Source: Alistipes ihumii AP11 (GTDB taxonomy: Bacteria > Bacteroidota > Bacteroidia > Bacteroidales > Rikenellaceae). From it: a stretch of DNA of 64,000 bases. Positions 29,943-39,007 of this stretch are shown piece after piece; the first letter of the stretch is position 1, and each line of letters begins with the position of its first letter. Below the pieces are notes generated by a model that saw only the letters and a list, made by a program, of their open reading frames with translations, was not told the DNA's origin and did no database searches. The stretch lies in assembly GCF_025144665.1 (NCBI RefSeq), contig NZ_CP102294.1, forward strand, positions 2,542,001 through 2,606,000, in the 5' to 3' direction. Position numbers and translations under genes: made by a program.

Positions 29943-31157
29943 ATGGCTGCATATACGTTGGAGGAAGTGACCTCGCGGCGCGCTACGCGCGAGTTTCTGG
30001 ATCTGCCCAAGCGTCTCTACCGCGATGAACCGCACTGGATCTGTCCGCTCGATCAGGATATCGAGAACCGCTTTCATCCCGAGACGAACGAGTTGCTGCG
30101 CGACGGCGAGGCGATCCGGTGGATCGTCGTCGACGAGCGTGGCCGGGTCGTGGGCCGGATAGCCGCTTTTTACAATCGGGAGTTGGTGGCCGCTTCGGAA
30201 TATCAGCCGACCGGCGGCTGCGGCTTTTTCGAATCGATCGACGACCAGCGGGTGGCCGACATGCTGTTCGACGCCGCGCGCGACTGGCTGAAGGAGCGCG
30301 GTTTGGAGGCGATGGACGGTCCCGTCAACTTCGGCGACCGCGATCAATGGTGGGGGCTGCTGGTCAAGGGGTTCGAGTTCACGCCGCTCTATGCGAACCC
30401 GTACAATTTCGAGTATTACGTCCGGCTGTTCGAGAATTACGGGTTTCGGAACTATTTCAACCAGCATACTTACCTGCGCGAGCTCAAAGAGGGGCTTTTC
30501 CCCGAGAACGTCTACGAGCGGGTGCGGCGGCTGAAAGAGGAGCCGCGCTATCGTTTCGAGCATATGGACAAGAAGCGGATCGATCAGTACGCCGAGGATT
30601 TCCGGACGGTCTATAACCAAGCGTGGGCCGGTTTCTCGGGCGTCAAGCCGATCACCCGCGAGCATGCCCGGGCCCTGCTGGCCAAGATGCGGCCGATCAT
30701 CGACGAGAAGCTGATGTATTTCGCCTACTGGGACGACGCTCCGATCGGCTTCTTTCTGATGGTCCCCGATCTGAACGGCGTGATCGGACCGCTGGGCGGC
30801 CGCTTCGGTCTGGTCCAGAAGCTGCGCTTTCTGTGGAGACTCAAGGTAAGCCGGAAGGCTCGTCGCATTTTCGCGATCATTTTCGGAGTGGTGCCCGATT
30901 TTCAGGGCAAAGGCATCGAGTCGGGCATGATTCGCACGTTCGAGGAGGAGGTGGCCAAGGGGCTGAACAAGCGCTACGACAGCCTCGAGCTGGCCTGGAT
31001 CGGCGATTTCAACCCGGTCATGATGCGTATGGTCGAAAATTTCGTCTGCGCGAAAAAGCACAAGATGCACACCACGTACCGTTACCTGTTCGACCGCGAG
31101 AAGGAGTTCCGGCGCGCTCCGCGCGTGGGCATGCGCCGCAAGGAGGAGCATGCCTGA
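29943..31157 (+). CDS. GNAT-like N-acetyltransferase family protein
   Basis: 404 residues, soluble. The C-terminal half has a GNAT-like acyl-CoA site (IFGVVPDFQGKGIESGMIRTF, about residues 310-330), with ELAWIGDFNPVMMRMVENF after it, and the N-terminal half resembles the paired fold of FemAB/peptidogalycan-type proteins. Such proteins are common and uncharacterised in Bacteroidota. The Met at 29943 lies 21 bp after a TACCTTTG element, which decides this start over an in-frame Met 27 codons upstream. A 69-bp gap separates it from the cyclophilin gene. Substrate unknown. Confidence 0.75.
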   Translation: MAAYTLEEVTSRRATREFLDLPKRLYRDEPHWICPLDQDIENRFHPETNELLRDGEAIRWIVVDERGRVVGRIAAFYNRELVAASEYQPTGGCGFFESIDDQRVADMLFDAARDWLKERGLEAMDGPVNFGDRDQWWGLLVKGFEFTPLYANPYNFEYYVRLFENYGFRNYFNQHTYLRELKEGLFPENVYERVRRLKEEPRYRFEHMDKKRIDQYAEDFRTVYNQAWAGFSGVKPITREHARALLAKMRPIIDEKLMYFAYWDDAPIGFFLMVPDLNGVIGPLGGRFGLVQKLRFLWRLKVSRKARRIFAIIFGVVPDFQGKGIESGMIRTFEEEVAKGLNKRYDSLELAWIGDFNPVMMRMVENFVCAKKHKMHTTYRYLFDREKEFRRAPRVGMRRKEEHA

Positions 31158-31226
31158 CGGGCTCGCTTTGGCGATAAGCTCGGAAAAGACTATATTTACA
31201 ACGGAAAACCAAAAACGATTCAGATT

Positions 31227-31670
31227 ATGACCCGAGGAATCATACATACCGAAAAGGGAGACATGACCGTCGAGCTGTACGACAACGAGACGCCGATCAC
31301 GGTGGCCAATTTCTGCAAACTGGCCGAGTCGGGCTTTTACGACGGGCTGACGTTCCACCGCGTGATCCCCGACTTCGTGATTCAGGGCGGTTGCCCGCTC
31401 GGCACCGGAACCGGGGGGCCGGGCTATACGATCAAGTGCGAGACGTCCGCTCCGAAGCAATATCACGACCGGGGCGTGCTCTCCATGGCCCATGCGGGCA
31501 AGGACACGGGCGGGTCGCAGTTTTTCATCTGCATGAACCGGACGAATACGGCCCATTTGGACGGGGTGCATACCTGCTTCGGCCGCGTGGTCGAAGGGTT
31601 GGACGTGATCGACCGGATCCGCCGGGGCGACCTGATTCTGGGTATCGACATCATTAAAGACGAAGCATAA
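31227..31670 (+). CDS. Peptidyl-prolyl cis-trans isomerase, cyclophilin type
   Basis: 147-residue single-domain cyclophilin without signal peptide, so cytosolic. The catalytic-site motifs [22 protein letters not shown] and [12 protein letters not shown] are intact. The length fits the bacterial PpiB group. Its stop TAA overlaps the ATG of the next gene by one base (TAATG), indicating translational coupling. Confidence 0.96.
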   Translation: MTRGIIHTEKGDMTVELYDNETPITVANFCKLAESGFYDGLTFHRVIPDFVIQGGCPLGTGTGGPGYTIKCETSAPKQYHDRGVLSMAHAGKDTGGSQFFICMNRTNTAHLDGVHTCFGRVVEGLDVIDRIRRGDLILGIDIIKDEA

Positions 31671-32050
31671 TGGAATTGGAAGGAACCGTATGGAATGTCC
31701 TGCCGCCCGTCCGGGGAACGAGCGCGCGAGGGGAGTGGGTCAAACAGGAGGTCGTTTTCGAACAGCCCGGGGAGTTCAACCGCAAGGTGTGCGTCAGCTT
31801 CTGGGGCGACAAGGCGCAGGATGCAGCGACGCTGAAGCCCGGCGAGGCGGTGACGATCTCGGCCAACGTCGAGTCGCGCGAGTACAACGGACGCTGGTTC
31901 ACCGAGGTGCGGGCATGGCGGATCGTGCGCAAGGCCGCTCAGCAGCCTCAGCAGGCGCCCGTGTCGGACGGCTTGCCGCCGCTCGACGCCTTCGCCGAGG
32001 AGCCGGTTGCTTCGGGCTCGTCTTCGGAGGTGGACGATCTGCCTTTCTAA
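31670..32050 (+). CDS. DUF3127 family protein with SSB-like acidic tip
   Basis: 126 residues. The first 85 residues form a compact beta-rich, OB-like domain (VWNVLPPV..EWVKQEVVFE..VCVSFWGDKAQD..NGRWFTEVRAWRI) typical of DUF3127. A flexible linker then leads to a C-terminal DDLPF, close to the conserved tip of bacterial single-stranded-DNA-binding proteins. A role with single-stranded DNA or SSB partners is inferred, not shown. It is coupled to the cyclophilin gene and ends at a 20-bp hairpin terminator. Confidence 0.8.
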   Translation: MELEGTVWNVLPPVRGTSARGEWVKQEVVFEQPGEFNRKVCVSFWGDKAQDAATLKPGEAVTISANVESREYNGRWFTEVRAWRIVRKAAQQPQQAPVSDGLPPLDAFAEEPVASGSSSEVDDLPF

Positions 32051-32079
32051 GGACGGGGCGCCGACAGGATACATAGCTG

Positions 32080-32125
32080 AAACGGTACGAAAGAGAGCAA
32101 CCGTATGCTCTCTTTCGTACCGTTT
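32080..32125 (+). terminator. Terminator of the cyclophilin-DUF3127 unit
   Basis: Perfect 20-bp stem beginning AAACGGTACGAAAGAG with a 6-base loop, followed by GTCG; begins 30 bp past the stop. Confidence 0.8.
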
Positions 32126-32240
32126 GTCGTTTCCGGCGCGCTTGCCGGCGCTTTGTCGGGTACGGATACGGGTTGCTTGTCTGCGTCGTGCCGGTTCGGA
32201 GCCGGGAAAAGAGCAGGCCGGGAGCGATATGAAAAGGTAA

Positions 32241-32283
32241 AAGGCTTGCCGCCATACGTCCCGGACGTATGGCGGCAGGCCTT
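32241..32283 (-). terminator. Terminator of gdhA
   Basis: 21-bp near-perfect stem (AAGGCTTGCCGCC... / GGCGGCAGGCCTT, one wobble) 17 bp past the gdhA stop, with TTACCTTTTC on the minus strand after it. Confidence 0.85.
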
Positions 32284-32299
32284 GCGGTTTTGTTTCAGA

Positions 32300-33637
32300 T
32301 CAGACGATTCCCTGTTCGGCCATGCTGCGGGCCACTTTCATGAAACCCGCGATGTTGGCTCCCTTCATGTAGTTGATGTAGCCGTCGGACTCGGTTCCGA
32401 ATTCGAGGCAGGCGTGGTGGATCGACGACATGATCTCGTGCAGTCGCCGGTCGACCTCTTCGCGCCCCCAGTTCATCTTCATCGCGTTCTGAGACATTTC
32501 GAGGCCCGAGGTGGCGACTCCGCCCGCATTGACCGCCTTGCCCGGCGCGTACAGCATCCGGCGGCCGATCAGCCGATCTATCGCCTCGGGCGTGCAGCCC
32601 ATGTTCGATACCTCGGCTACGCAGCGCACGCCGTTGGCTATGAGCCGGTCGGCGTCCTCTCCGTCGAGTTCGTTCTGCGTCGCGCAGGGCATCGCGATGT
32701 CGACGGGCACCTCCCACGGGCGGGCGCCGGCGTGGAATTCGGTCCCGGGGAATCTCTCGGCGTAAGGAGATACGATGTCGTTGTTCGATGCGCGCAGTTC
32801 GAGCATGCAGTCGATCTTTTCCGCATCGAGCCCTTCCGGGTCGTATACGTAGCCGTCGGGGCCCGAAATCGTCACGACGCGAGCTCCCAGCTCGGTCGCT
32901 TTCAGCGCGACTCCCCATGCCACGTTGCCGAATCCGGAGATGGCGATCCGCTTGCCCTCCAACGTATCGCCCGCGTGGGCGAGCATCTGCCGGACGAAAT
33001 AGACGGCGCCGAACCCGGTCGCCTCGGGCCGCACGAGCGAGCCGCCGAAGGTCATGCCCTTGCCGGTCAACACGCCCGTATTCTCCCGGGCCAGCTTGCG
33101 ATACATGCCGTACAGGTAGCCGATCTCGCGTCCTCCGACGCCGATGTCGCCGGCCGGCACGTCGGTCTCGGGGCCTATGTAACGCCACAGCTCGGTCATG
33201 AAGGCTTGGCAGAAACGCATGACCTCCGCATCGGACTTGCCGCGCGGGTTGAAGTCCGAACCTCCCTTGGCGCCGCCCATCGGCAGCGTCGTCAGCGCGT
33301 TCTTGAAAATCTGTTCGAAGCCCAAAAACTTCAGAATGCTCAGGTTGACGCTCGAGTGGAACCTCAAGCCTCCCTTGTACGGCCCGAGCGCGTTGTTGAA
33401 TTGGACGCGGTAGCCGATGTTGACCTGAACGTTTCCCCGGTCGTCGACCCACGGGACCTTGAACGTGAAGATCCGGTCCGGCTCGACGATCCGCTCGGCG
33501 ATCCGCAGCTTCTCGAATTCGGGATGCCGGTTGTAGACCGTTTCGACCGACAGCAGCACTTCGCGTACCGCCTGCAAATACTCGCCTTCCCCCGGGTGTC
33601 TGCGCTCGAGTTCGGCCAAAAGTTGATTGACGTTCAT
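32300..33637 (-). CDS. gdhA: NADP-type glutamate dehydrogenase
   Basis: Interconverts 2-oxoglutarate plus ammonia and glutamate. 445 residues, the hexameric small-subunit class. Visible motifs: PYKGGLRFHSSVN, LPMGGAKGGSDFNPRGKSD with the catalytic Lys, DVPAGDIGVGGREIGY and the Rossmann segment ISGFGNVAWG. The class is normally NADP-linked and assimilatory in gut Bacteroidota. A TATATTTG -7 element lies 25-32 bp upstream on the minus strand (33662-33669). It is a single-gene unit between convergent and divergent neighbours. Confidence 0.96.
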   Translation of the reverse strand: MNVNQLLAELERRHPGEGEYLQAVREVLLSVETVYNRHPEFEKLRIAERIVEPDRIFTFKVPWVDDRGNVQVNIGYRVQFNNALGPYKGGLRFHSSVNLSILKFLGFEQIFKNALTTLPMGGAKGGSDFNPRGKSDAEVMRFCQAFMTELWRYIGPETDVPAGDIGVGGREIGYLYGMYRKLARENTGVLTGKGMTFGGSLVRPEATGFGAVYFVRQMLAHAGDTLEGKRIAISGFGNVAWGVALKATELGARVVTISGPDGYVYDPEGLDAEKIDCMLELRASNNDIVSPYAERFPGTEFHAGARPWEVPVDIAMPCATQNELDGEDADRLIANGVRCVAEVSNMGCTPEAIDRLIGRRMLYAPGKAVNAGGVATSGLEMSQNAMKMNWGREEVDRRLHEIMSSIHHACLEFGTESDGYINYMKGANIAGFMKVARSMAEQGIV

Positions 33638-33661
33638 GGCTCGAAGGTTTTAAGTCGTAGT

Positions 33662-33669
33662 CAAATATA
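33662..33669 (-). promoter_or_regulatory. -7 element of gdhA
   Basis: TATATTTG on the minus strand, 25 bp before the gdhA ATG. Confidence 0.6.
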
Positions 33670-33817
33670 GCGATTTTGTTTTAAAATCGTTCGTCGTCTT
33701 GGTGAATTTTCTTCGGATCGTCATTCGGCGGGCCGATGCTTCCCGCAGGTATGCGCAAAACGGAGGCCGTAATCCGATACGGGCGGCGCCGGATGGTGGC
33801 AATCCCGAAAAAATAGT

Positions 33818-33825
33818 TACCTTTG
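33818..33825 (+). promoter_or_regulatory. -7 element of ricT
   Basis: TACCTTTG on the plus strand 25 bp before the ricT ATG at 33850. Confidence 0.6.
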
Positions 33826-33849
33826 TACATTACGATTAATTTCATTTTC

Positions 33850-35358
33850 ATGGATTTCAAGGAATGCAAGAATACGGACAATACGCCTTGCGAGGGCAGC
33901 CTCGACGTCGGTCGCGGCTGTCGTTTCTGCCGCTGCGACGGCGAAGCGACGGCCTCGGCCTGCGAGGGTTGCTACAAGCTGCACTCGTTCAATTGGCTGG
34001 AGGATATGCCCGAGGTGTTTCCGACCGATATTTTCGAGGTCCGTTTCAAAAATACGCGCAAGAGCTACTACCGCAATGTGAATAACCTGCCGCTGCGAAG
34101 GGGCGACATCGTCGCCGTCGAGGCGTCGCCCGGTCACGACATCGGGATCGTCTCGCTGACGGGCGATCTGGTCGCCCGTCAGATGAAGCGGGTGGGCTTC
34201 AACCCGCAGAACGGCGAGTTCAAGAAAATCTATCGCAAGGCCAAACCCTACGATATCGAGAAATGGCAGGAGGCCATCGCGCTCGAACACGATACGATGA
34301 TCCGCGCGCGCCGGATCGCCGCCGACATGAAACTCAACATGAAGATCGGCGACGTGGAGTATCAGGGCGATAAGATCAAGGCCATTTTCTACTATATCGC
34401 CGACGAACGGGTCGATTTCCGCGAACTGATCAAGGTTTTCGCCGAGCAGTTCCGTATCCGTATCGAGATGAAGCAGATCGGAGCCCGGCAGGAAGCTGGC
34501 CGTATCGGAGGGCTCGGGTCGTGCGGCCGCGAGCTGTGCTGCGCGTCGTGGATCTCGAGTTTCGTTTCGGTGACCACCAACTCGGCCCGCAGTCAGGAGA
34601 TCTCGCTCAATCCGCAGAAGCTGGCCGGGCAATGCGGCAAGCTGAAGTGCTGCCTCGTGTACGAGCTGGACACCTATCTCGATGCGCGCAAGGATTTCCC
34701 GCGCGTTCGGGAGCCTTTGCAGACGGTCGACGGCGATTATTATTTGGTCAAGACCGACATTCTGAGCCGGACGATGTGGTTCAGTACCGACCCGCATTCT
34801 CAGGCCAACATGAGGCCGTTGGGCGTCGACCGGGTCAAGGAGATTATTCGGGCCAATCAGAAAGGGCAGAAAGTAGACCGGCTGGCCGACGTCTCTTTCG
34901 AGCCCGAGTCCGACGAGCCGACTTTCGCCGACGTCGTGGGCGAGGAGAGCCTGACGCGTTTCGACAAGCAGCGGGAGGGACGCCGCAAGAACCGTAAGAA
35001 GAAAGGCGGTCGCAAGGGCGCTCCTGAAGGACAGCCGCAACCGTCGGGAGCCTCTCCGGAGCAGCGTTCTGCCGCGAAGCGCAGGGAAGGGGAACCCCGC
35101 TCCGACCGTCATGCGCCGCAAGGAGGTCGCGGAGCTTCTGCGGATCGCCGGGGCGGCAAGACCTCCGACAGAAACAGACCGTCCGGACCGGATGCCGGCG
35201 TCGAAAGCCTGCCTTCGGAGACCGGACGCAGGGAAAGCGCTCAGCGCGAGGGCGGCTCCCGGAGGGGAGGACGGAATCGCAGGCGGGGCGGCGCCAAAAA
35301 CGAGAAGCATGCGGAGCAGCAGGATAATTCGGCTCAGGACGGCAAGCAGGGCAGTTAG
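33850..35358 (+). CDS. ricT: RicT/PSP1-domain regulatory iron-sulfur protein with basic tail
   Basis: 502 residues. The Cys-rich N terminus (CRFCRCDGEATASACEGC) and the PSP1 core with GSCGRELCC, GQCGKLKCC and PVREP-type spacing are typical of RicT/YaaT proteins that bind iron-sulfur clusters and, in Bacillus, assist RNA processing and signalling. Residues from about 350 to the end are low-complexity and strongly basic (RRKNRKKKGGRKG), as in Bacteroidota homologues, suggesting nucleic-acid contact. The ATG at 33850 is set by the -7 box 25 bp upstream and by the conserved MDFKECK start. The 3' end overlaps the gldH start by 50 nt. Confidence 0.88.
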   Translation: MDFKECKNTDNTPCEGSLDVGRGCRFCRCDGEATASACEGCYKLHSFNWLEDMPEVFPTDIFEVRFKNTRKSYYRNVNNLPLRRGDIVAVEASPGHDIGIVSLTGDLVARQMKRVGFNPQNGEFKKIYRKAKPYDIEKWQEAIALEHDTMIRARRIAADMKLNMKIGDVEYQGDKIKAIFYYIADERVDFRELIKVFAEQFRIRIEMKQIGARQEAGRIGGLGSCGRELCCASWISSFVSVTTNSARSQEISLNPQKLAGQCGKLKCCLVYELDTYLDARKDFPRVREPLQTVDGDYYLVKTDILSRTMWFSTDPHSQANMRPLGVDRVKEIIRANQKGQKVDRLADVSFEPESDEPTFADVVGEESLTRFDKQREGRRKNRKKKGGRKGAPEGQPQPSGASPEQRSAAKRREGEPRSDRHAPQGGRGASADRRGGKTSDRNRPSGPDAGVESLPSETGRRESAQREGGSRRGGRNRRRGGAKNEKHAEQQDNSAQDGKQGS

Positions 35359-35800
35359 CCGTCGGTTTCTCTTTTTGGCGGCGTGGGCCGTTTTGCCGTC
35401 GTGTCTCTCGCCCGAACGCGCGTTCGTGGCCGATACCGATCCGGGCGGCTGGGCCGTCTCGGAGCCGGCGGTCGTGCGTTTCGACAATTCCGACACGGTG
35501 TCGGCCCGAACGATCGACTTGATCGTGCGCTATGGCCGCGATTTTCGCTACGATCGTCTGAGCGTGGCCGTTACGACGGTCTCTCCCTCGGGGCGGCAGC
35601 GGCGGGATACGGCGGTGGTGATGCTGCCCGACGTGTCCGGAGAGCCTCATGTCCGCCGCGATGCGGTCGGAGCTTTCCGCTCCGACGCCGTTCTGTCCGA
35701 AACGGGAACCTATCTGTTTTCTTTCGTTCCGTTGATGCCCGACCCCCTTGTGAAAGGCGTCGCGGCCGTCGGCGTGGACATATACCGATCCGAAGACTGA
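35309..35800 (+). CDS. gldH: Gliding-motility lipoprotein GldH-like
   Basis: 163 residues from an ATG at 35309 inside the end of ricT. After basic residues comes a hydrophobic stretch and a lipobox (RFLFLAAWAVLPSC), then VADTDPGGWAVSEPAVVRFDN as in GldH. In gliding Bacteroidota GldH is part of the gliding/type IX export machinery; non-gliding gut species keep it next to ricT-type genes. The start is uncertain because several in-frame codons precede the lipoprotein leader. It lies 5 nt before trmB, so the three genes ricT-gldH-trmB form one unit. Confidence 0.8.
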   Translation: MRSSRIIRLRTASRAVSRRFLFLAAWAVLPSCLSPERAFVADTDPGGWAVSEPAVVRFDNSDTVSARTIDLIVRYGRDFRYDRLSVAVTTVSPSGRQRRDTAVVMLPDVSGEPHVRRDAVGAFRSDAVLSETGTYLFSFVPLMPDPLVKGVAAVGVDIYRSED

Positions 35801-35805
35801 GACAT

Positions 35806-36537
35806 ATGGGAAAAGACAAGATCAGGCGATTCGAGGAGAACGCCACGTTCCGCTGCGTCGTGCAGCCCGAGTTCGAGGAGATATTCCGCAAGGACTACCG
35901 GCTCAAGGGCCGCTGGCGCGAGGACTTTTTCGGCAATCCGAATCCGATCGTGCTGGAGCTGGGCTGCGGCCGGGGCGAGTATACCGTTTCGCTTGCGGAG
36001 CGGTTTTCAGACCGGAACTTCATCGGCGTCGACATCAAAGGCGCCCGCCTGTGGAGGGGCGCCAAGACGGCTACCGAAAACGCGATGCCGAACGTCGCTT
36101 TCCTGCGCACCCGCATCGAGTTCATCGACTCGTTCTTCGCGCCCGGAGAGGTCGACGAGATATGGATCACGTTCCCCGATCCCCAGCTTCGCAAGAACCG
36201 TGTCAAGAAGCGGCTGACCGCGCCGCTGTTTCTCGAGCGCTACGCCCGTTTCCTGAAGCCGGGCGGGGCGATTCACCTGAAAACCGACTCGCAACATCTG
36301 CACGCCTATACGAAAGCGGTCGCCGAGGCCAACGCGCTGCCGGTCGAGGCCGGCTGCGACGACATTTACGGCACGGGGTTCGCCGATTCCGTGCTGTCGA
36401 TCCGGACCACCTACGAGAGCCGTTTTCTGGCCGAGGGGCTGCCGATCACCTATCTGCGTTTCGGTCTGGGCGGCCGGACCCGTTTCGAGGCCCCTGCGTT
36501 CGCTCCCGACGAGGAACTCTGTTTCGGGAAAGGGTGA
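35806..36537 (+). CDS. trmB: tRNA (guanine-N7-)-methyltransferase
   Basis: Makes m7G46 in tRNA with S-adenosylmethionine. 243 residues. The AdoMet motif LELGCGRGEYT, the FIGVDIKGARLW segment, and the signature WITFPDPQ with RLTAPLF and HLKTDSQ identify TrmB. The ATG at 35806 is 5 nt past the gldH stop; the open frame upstream of it is only gldH in another phase. Third gene of the ricT-gldH-trmB unit. Confidence 0.95.
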   Translation: MGKDKIRRFEENATFRCVVQPEFEEIFRKDYRLKGRWREDFFGNPNPIVLELGCGRGEYTVSLAERFSDRNFIGVDIKGARLWRGAKTATENAMPNVAFLRTRIEFIDSFFAPGEVDEIWITFPDPQLRKNRVKKRLTAPLFLERYARFLKPGGAIHLKTDSQHLHAYTKAVAEANALPVEAGCDDIYGTGFADSVLSIRTTYESRFLAEGLPITYLRFGLGGRTRFEAPAFAPDEELCFGKG

Positions 36538-36726
36538 TTTTCCCCTCTTCCCCTTTCTTATGAACGGAATCGGGGTTCCGTCGCCGGATCGCCGTTCGTT
36601 GCATTTCGTGCCGTGATTCTCATGGAATACGGGCTGCGGCGCTTCTGCGTATGCCGGACTTTGTTTGTCTGTATCGGCTGCCGAGGAATACTTCCCGGAT
36701 AGGGCCGGTCGTCCTGAGTCGGCCGG

Positions 36727-37548
36727 CTATGCTTCACGGAGTGCCGTTTCGGATAGGCCGGCCAGTTCGGCTACCGTGGGATTGTGACTGTCCATACCTC
36801 CGTCGGCGGTGATCGTTTGCCCGGTGACGTAGCGGGCGTCGTCGGAGGCCAGAAAGGCGATCGTCGCGGCGATATCCGCCGCTTGTCCGAGGTAGTCGAC
36901 GGCGTTGTGCTTGCGAAAGACGGAGCGGACGCTTTCCGGCAACGACCGCGTGGAGGCCGGAGTCAGTACCAGCCCGGGCGCAACGGCGTTGCAGCGGATT
37001 CCTAGCTTGCCGTATTGCGATGCGATATATCGCGTCAGGCCGATGACACCGGCCTTCGCCGCTCCGTACAGCGTGCCCCGGAAGTCTCCGAGCAGGCCGC
37101 CTATTGATGCCGTATTCACGATCGAGCCTCTGTTGCGGAGCGTCATCTCGGACAGCGCCGCCTGCGTCGTAGCCATGACGCTGCGCAGATTGAGGTGGAA
37201 CACCTCGTCGAAATAGCCGAGGTCCATGTTCAGCAGGTCGAGGTCCCGGCTCAGATCGCTTCCCCCTACGTTATTGACCAGTATGTCGATCGTTCCGTAC
37301 CGTTCGATCGTTCTGGCGACGATTTCCCGGCAGCTTTCCGTCTCGGAAGCGTCGAAGCGCAGCGCGAAGGCCGGGGCGCCCTCGCGGTTCAGTTGCTCGG
37401 CCAGCCGCTCGGCCTCGGGATAGTTGTAATCGGCGATCACCAGCCGTGCACCTTCGGCAGCCAGCCGCTCGGCCGTAGCCTTTCCTATGCCGGCCGCGGC
37501 GCCCGTCACGAGCGCTACGCGGCTTTCGAATCGTTTCGTTTTCATCAT
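36727..37548 (-). CDS. SDR oxidoreductase, 7alpha-hydroxysteroid dehydrogenase-like
   Basis: Classical short-chain dehydrogenase of 273 residues: cofactor loop GAAAGIG (16-22), DILVNNVGG (88-96), catalytic Ser148, Tyr161 and Lys165 (LYGAAK). D40 at the end of the second strand favours NAD. From memory, the LVNNVGG, MDLGYFDEVFHLNL, RCNAVAPGLVLTP and C-terminal TGQTITADGG..HNPT blocks closely resemble the 7alpha-HSDH of Bacteroides, which oxidises the 7-hydroxyl of bile acids. General SDRs such as FabG share the core, so the substrate is inferred. It is divergent from a porin and MFS exporter and 20 kb from a second steroid-type operon. Confidence 0.65.
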   Translation of the reverse strand: MMKTKRFESRVALVTGAAAGIGKATAERLAAEGARLVIADYNYPEAERLAEQLNREGAPAFALRFDASETESCREIVARTIERYGTIDILVNNVGGSDLSRDLDLLNMDLGYFDEVFHLNLRSVMATTQAALSEMTLRNRGSIVNTASIGGLLGDFRGTLYGAAKAGVIGLTRYIASQYGKLGIRCNAVAPGLVLTPASTRSLPESVRSVFRKHNAVDYLGQAADIAATIAFLASDDARYVTGQTITADGGMDSHNPTVAELAGLSETALREA

Positions 37549-37688
37549 GGCGCAAGCGTTTGGTTCCGGTACAGGACAATAATCGTGCGACGATTCGCTC
37601 TCGGGCGCCGCATGCTTTGCGGCACAAAAGTTGATCGGGGAGGGTAGCTTTTAGCATCTGAAAATCAATTTTTCATAACGGATCGATC

Positions 37689-38978
37689 ATGAGACATCTC
37701 GGACTATGCGCGACAGCGGCCCTGTGCACGCTGGCTTTCTCGGGCCTGCAGGCTCAGGTACTCAAAAACAACAGCCGTCCCGAAGTGATATTCATCAACC
37801 GGGGAGGCATCGAAATCGACTCGATGGTGACTTCGGAAGTCATAGAGACCTATTACTCGACTATCGAACGGGGATTCCGTCAGACGGGCCTGCCTCGCTT
37901 CATCATCGCAGGCAAGAACCAGAAGATGATTTTCGGCATAGGAGGCAATGCCGACATGCGGCTTTCTTACGATTTCGACGGCATCGCCGACAACCTCGAC
38001 TTCGTAACGGCCGACATCCCCGTGCCCAACTCGCCGAAGCAGCGTCAGCAGATCCAGCTCGATCCGACGGCCTCGACCCTCTATTTCAAGGCGATCGCCG
38101 ATGCCGGACGGATCGGGCCGATCGTCGGCTACATTCAGGCCGACTTCCGGGGCACGGGCAATGCGTTTGCGCTGCAAATGGCCTATGTCGAGGTGGCGGG
38201 CTTTTCGATCGGACGCCGGTTCACGACTTTCTGCGATTTGGGCGCCTCTCCCTCGACGGTCGATTTCGAGGGACCGAACGGCTATCCGGCCGTCTATAAT
38301 GCGATGATCCGCTATACGCGCGCTTTCAACGAACATTGGTCGATGGCCGCGGCTTTGGAAATGCCCGATGTGAGCGCGACCTATATTCCGGGAACCAGCG
38401 CCGTCTCGCAACGGATGCCCGACATTCCCCTTTACGTGCAGTATGCATGGAACGGGGGCCGGAGCCATCTGCGGGCCTCGGGATTGCTGCGCGATATGTT
38501 TTTCTACGACGACCTGAGGGATAAGACCACCTCGCTGCTGGGCTGGGGCGTGCAGCTCAGCGGGGCGATTCAGGCCGGCAAGCGCCTGACGACCTACATG
38601 CAGTTCCTTTACGGCAAGGGCATCGCCGAGTATATTCAGGACATCGACGGTACCGGACTCGATATGGTAGCCAATCCCGAGAAACCCCATTCCATGCAGG
38701 CGCTTCCGGTCATGAGCTGGATCGCCGGATTGCAGTACGCGTTCGGTCCGAAGTGGCTCGCAACGGCCGCTTACAGCGGCGTAAAGGTTTTCGGCGAGCA
38801 TGATTACCGGGTGCCCGATACCTATAAAATCGCCCATTATTTGTCGGTCAACCTGTTTTATAATCTGACGCCGAGCTGTCAGCTGGGCGCCGCCTATTTG
38901 TACGGGACGCGCGAAAACATGGACACGCAGCAGGGACATGCCAACCGTGTGCAGGCGATCGTGCAATACAACTTCTAA
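37689..38978 (+). CDS. DcaP-like trimeric outer-membrane porin
   Basis: 429 residues with signal peptide (MRHLGLCATAALCTLAFSGLQA) and a long series of amphipathic strands ending in VQAIVQYNF, whose last Phe is the usual outer-membrane barrel signal. The N-terminal DNLDFVTADIPVP and the QADFRGTGNAFALQMAYVE block fit DcaP-type porins. DcaP porins take up negatively charged substrates such as succinate in Acinetobacter. It is 29 bp before an MFS gene, so porin and transporter may be one unit, and it is divergent from the HSDH-like gene. Confidence 0.82.
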   Translation: MRHLGLCATAALCTLAFSGLQAQVLKNNSRPEVIFINRGGIEIDSMVTSEVIETYYSTIERGFRQTGLPRFIIAGKNQKMIFGIGGNADMRLSYDFDGIADNLDFVTADIPVPNSPKQRQQIQLDPTASTLYFKAIADAGRIGPIVGYIQADFRGTGNAFALQMAYVEVAGFSIGRRFTTFCDLGASPSTVDFEGPNGYPAVYNAMIRYTRAFNEHWSMAAALEMPDVSATYIPGTSAVSQRMPDIPLYVQYAWNGGRSHLRASGLLRDMFFYDDLRDKTTSLLGWGVQLSGAIQAGKRLTTYMQFLYGKGIAEYIQDIDGTGLDMVANPEKPHSMQALPVMSWIAGLQYAFGPKWLATAAYSGVKVFGEHDYRVPDTYKIAHYLSVNLFYNLTPSCQLGAAYLYGTRENMDTQQGHANRVQAIVQYNF

Positions 38979-39007
38979 CCGGTCTGCGGACCGCAAGTGC
39001 CGTTGCC

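Noticed and set aside
32105-33670. 521-codon plus-strand frame opposite gdhA
   Set aside because: Shadow of gdhA, which has all family motifs.
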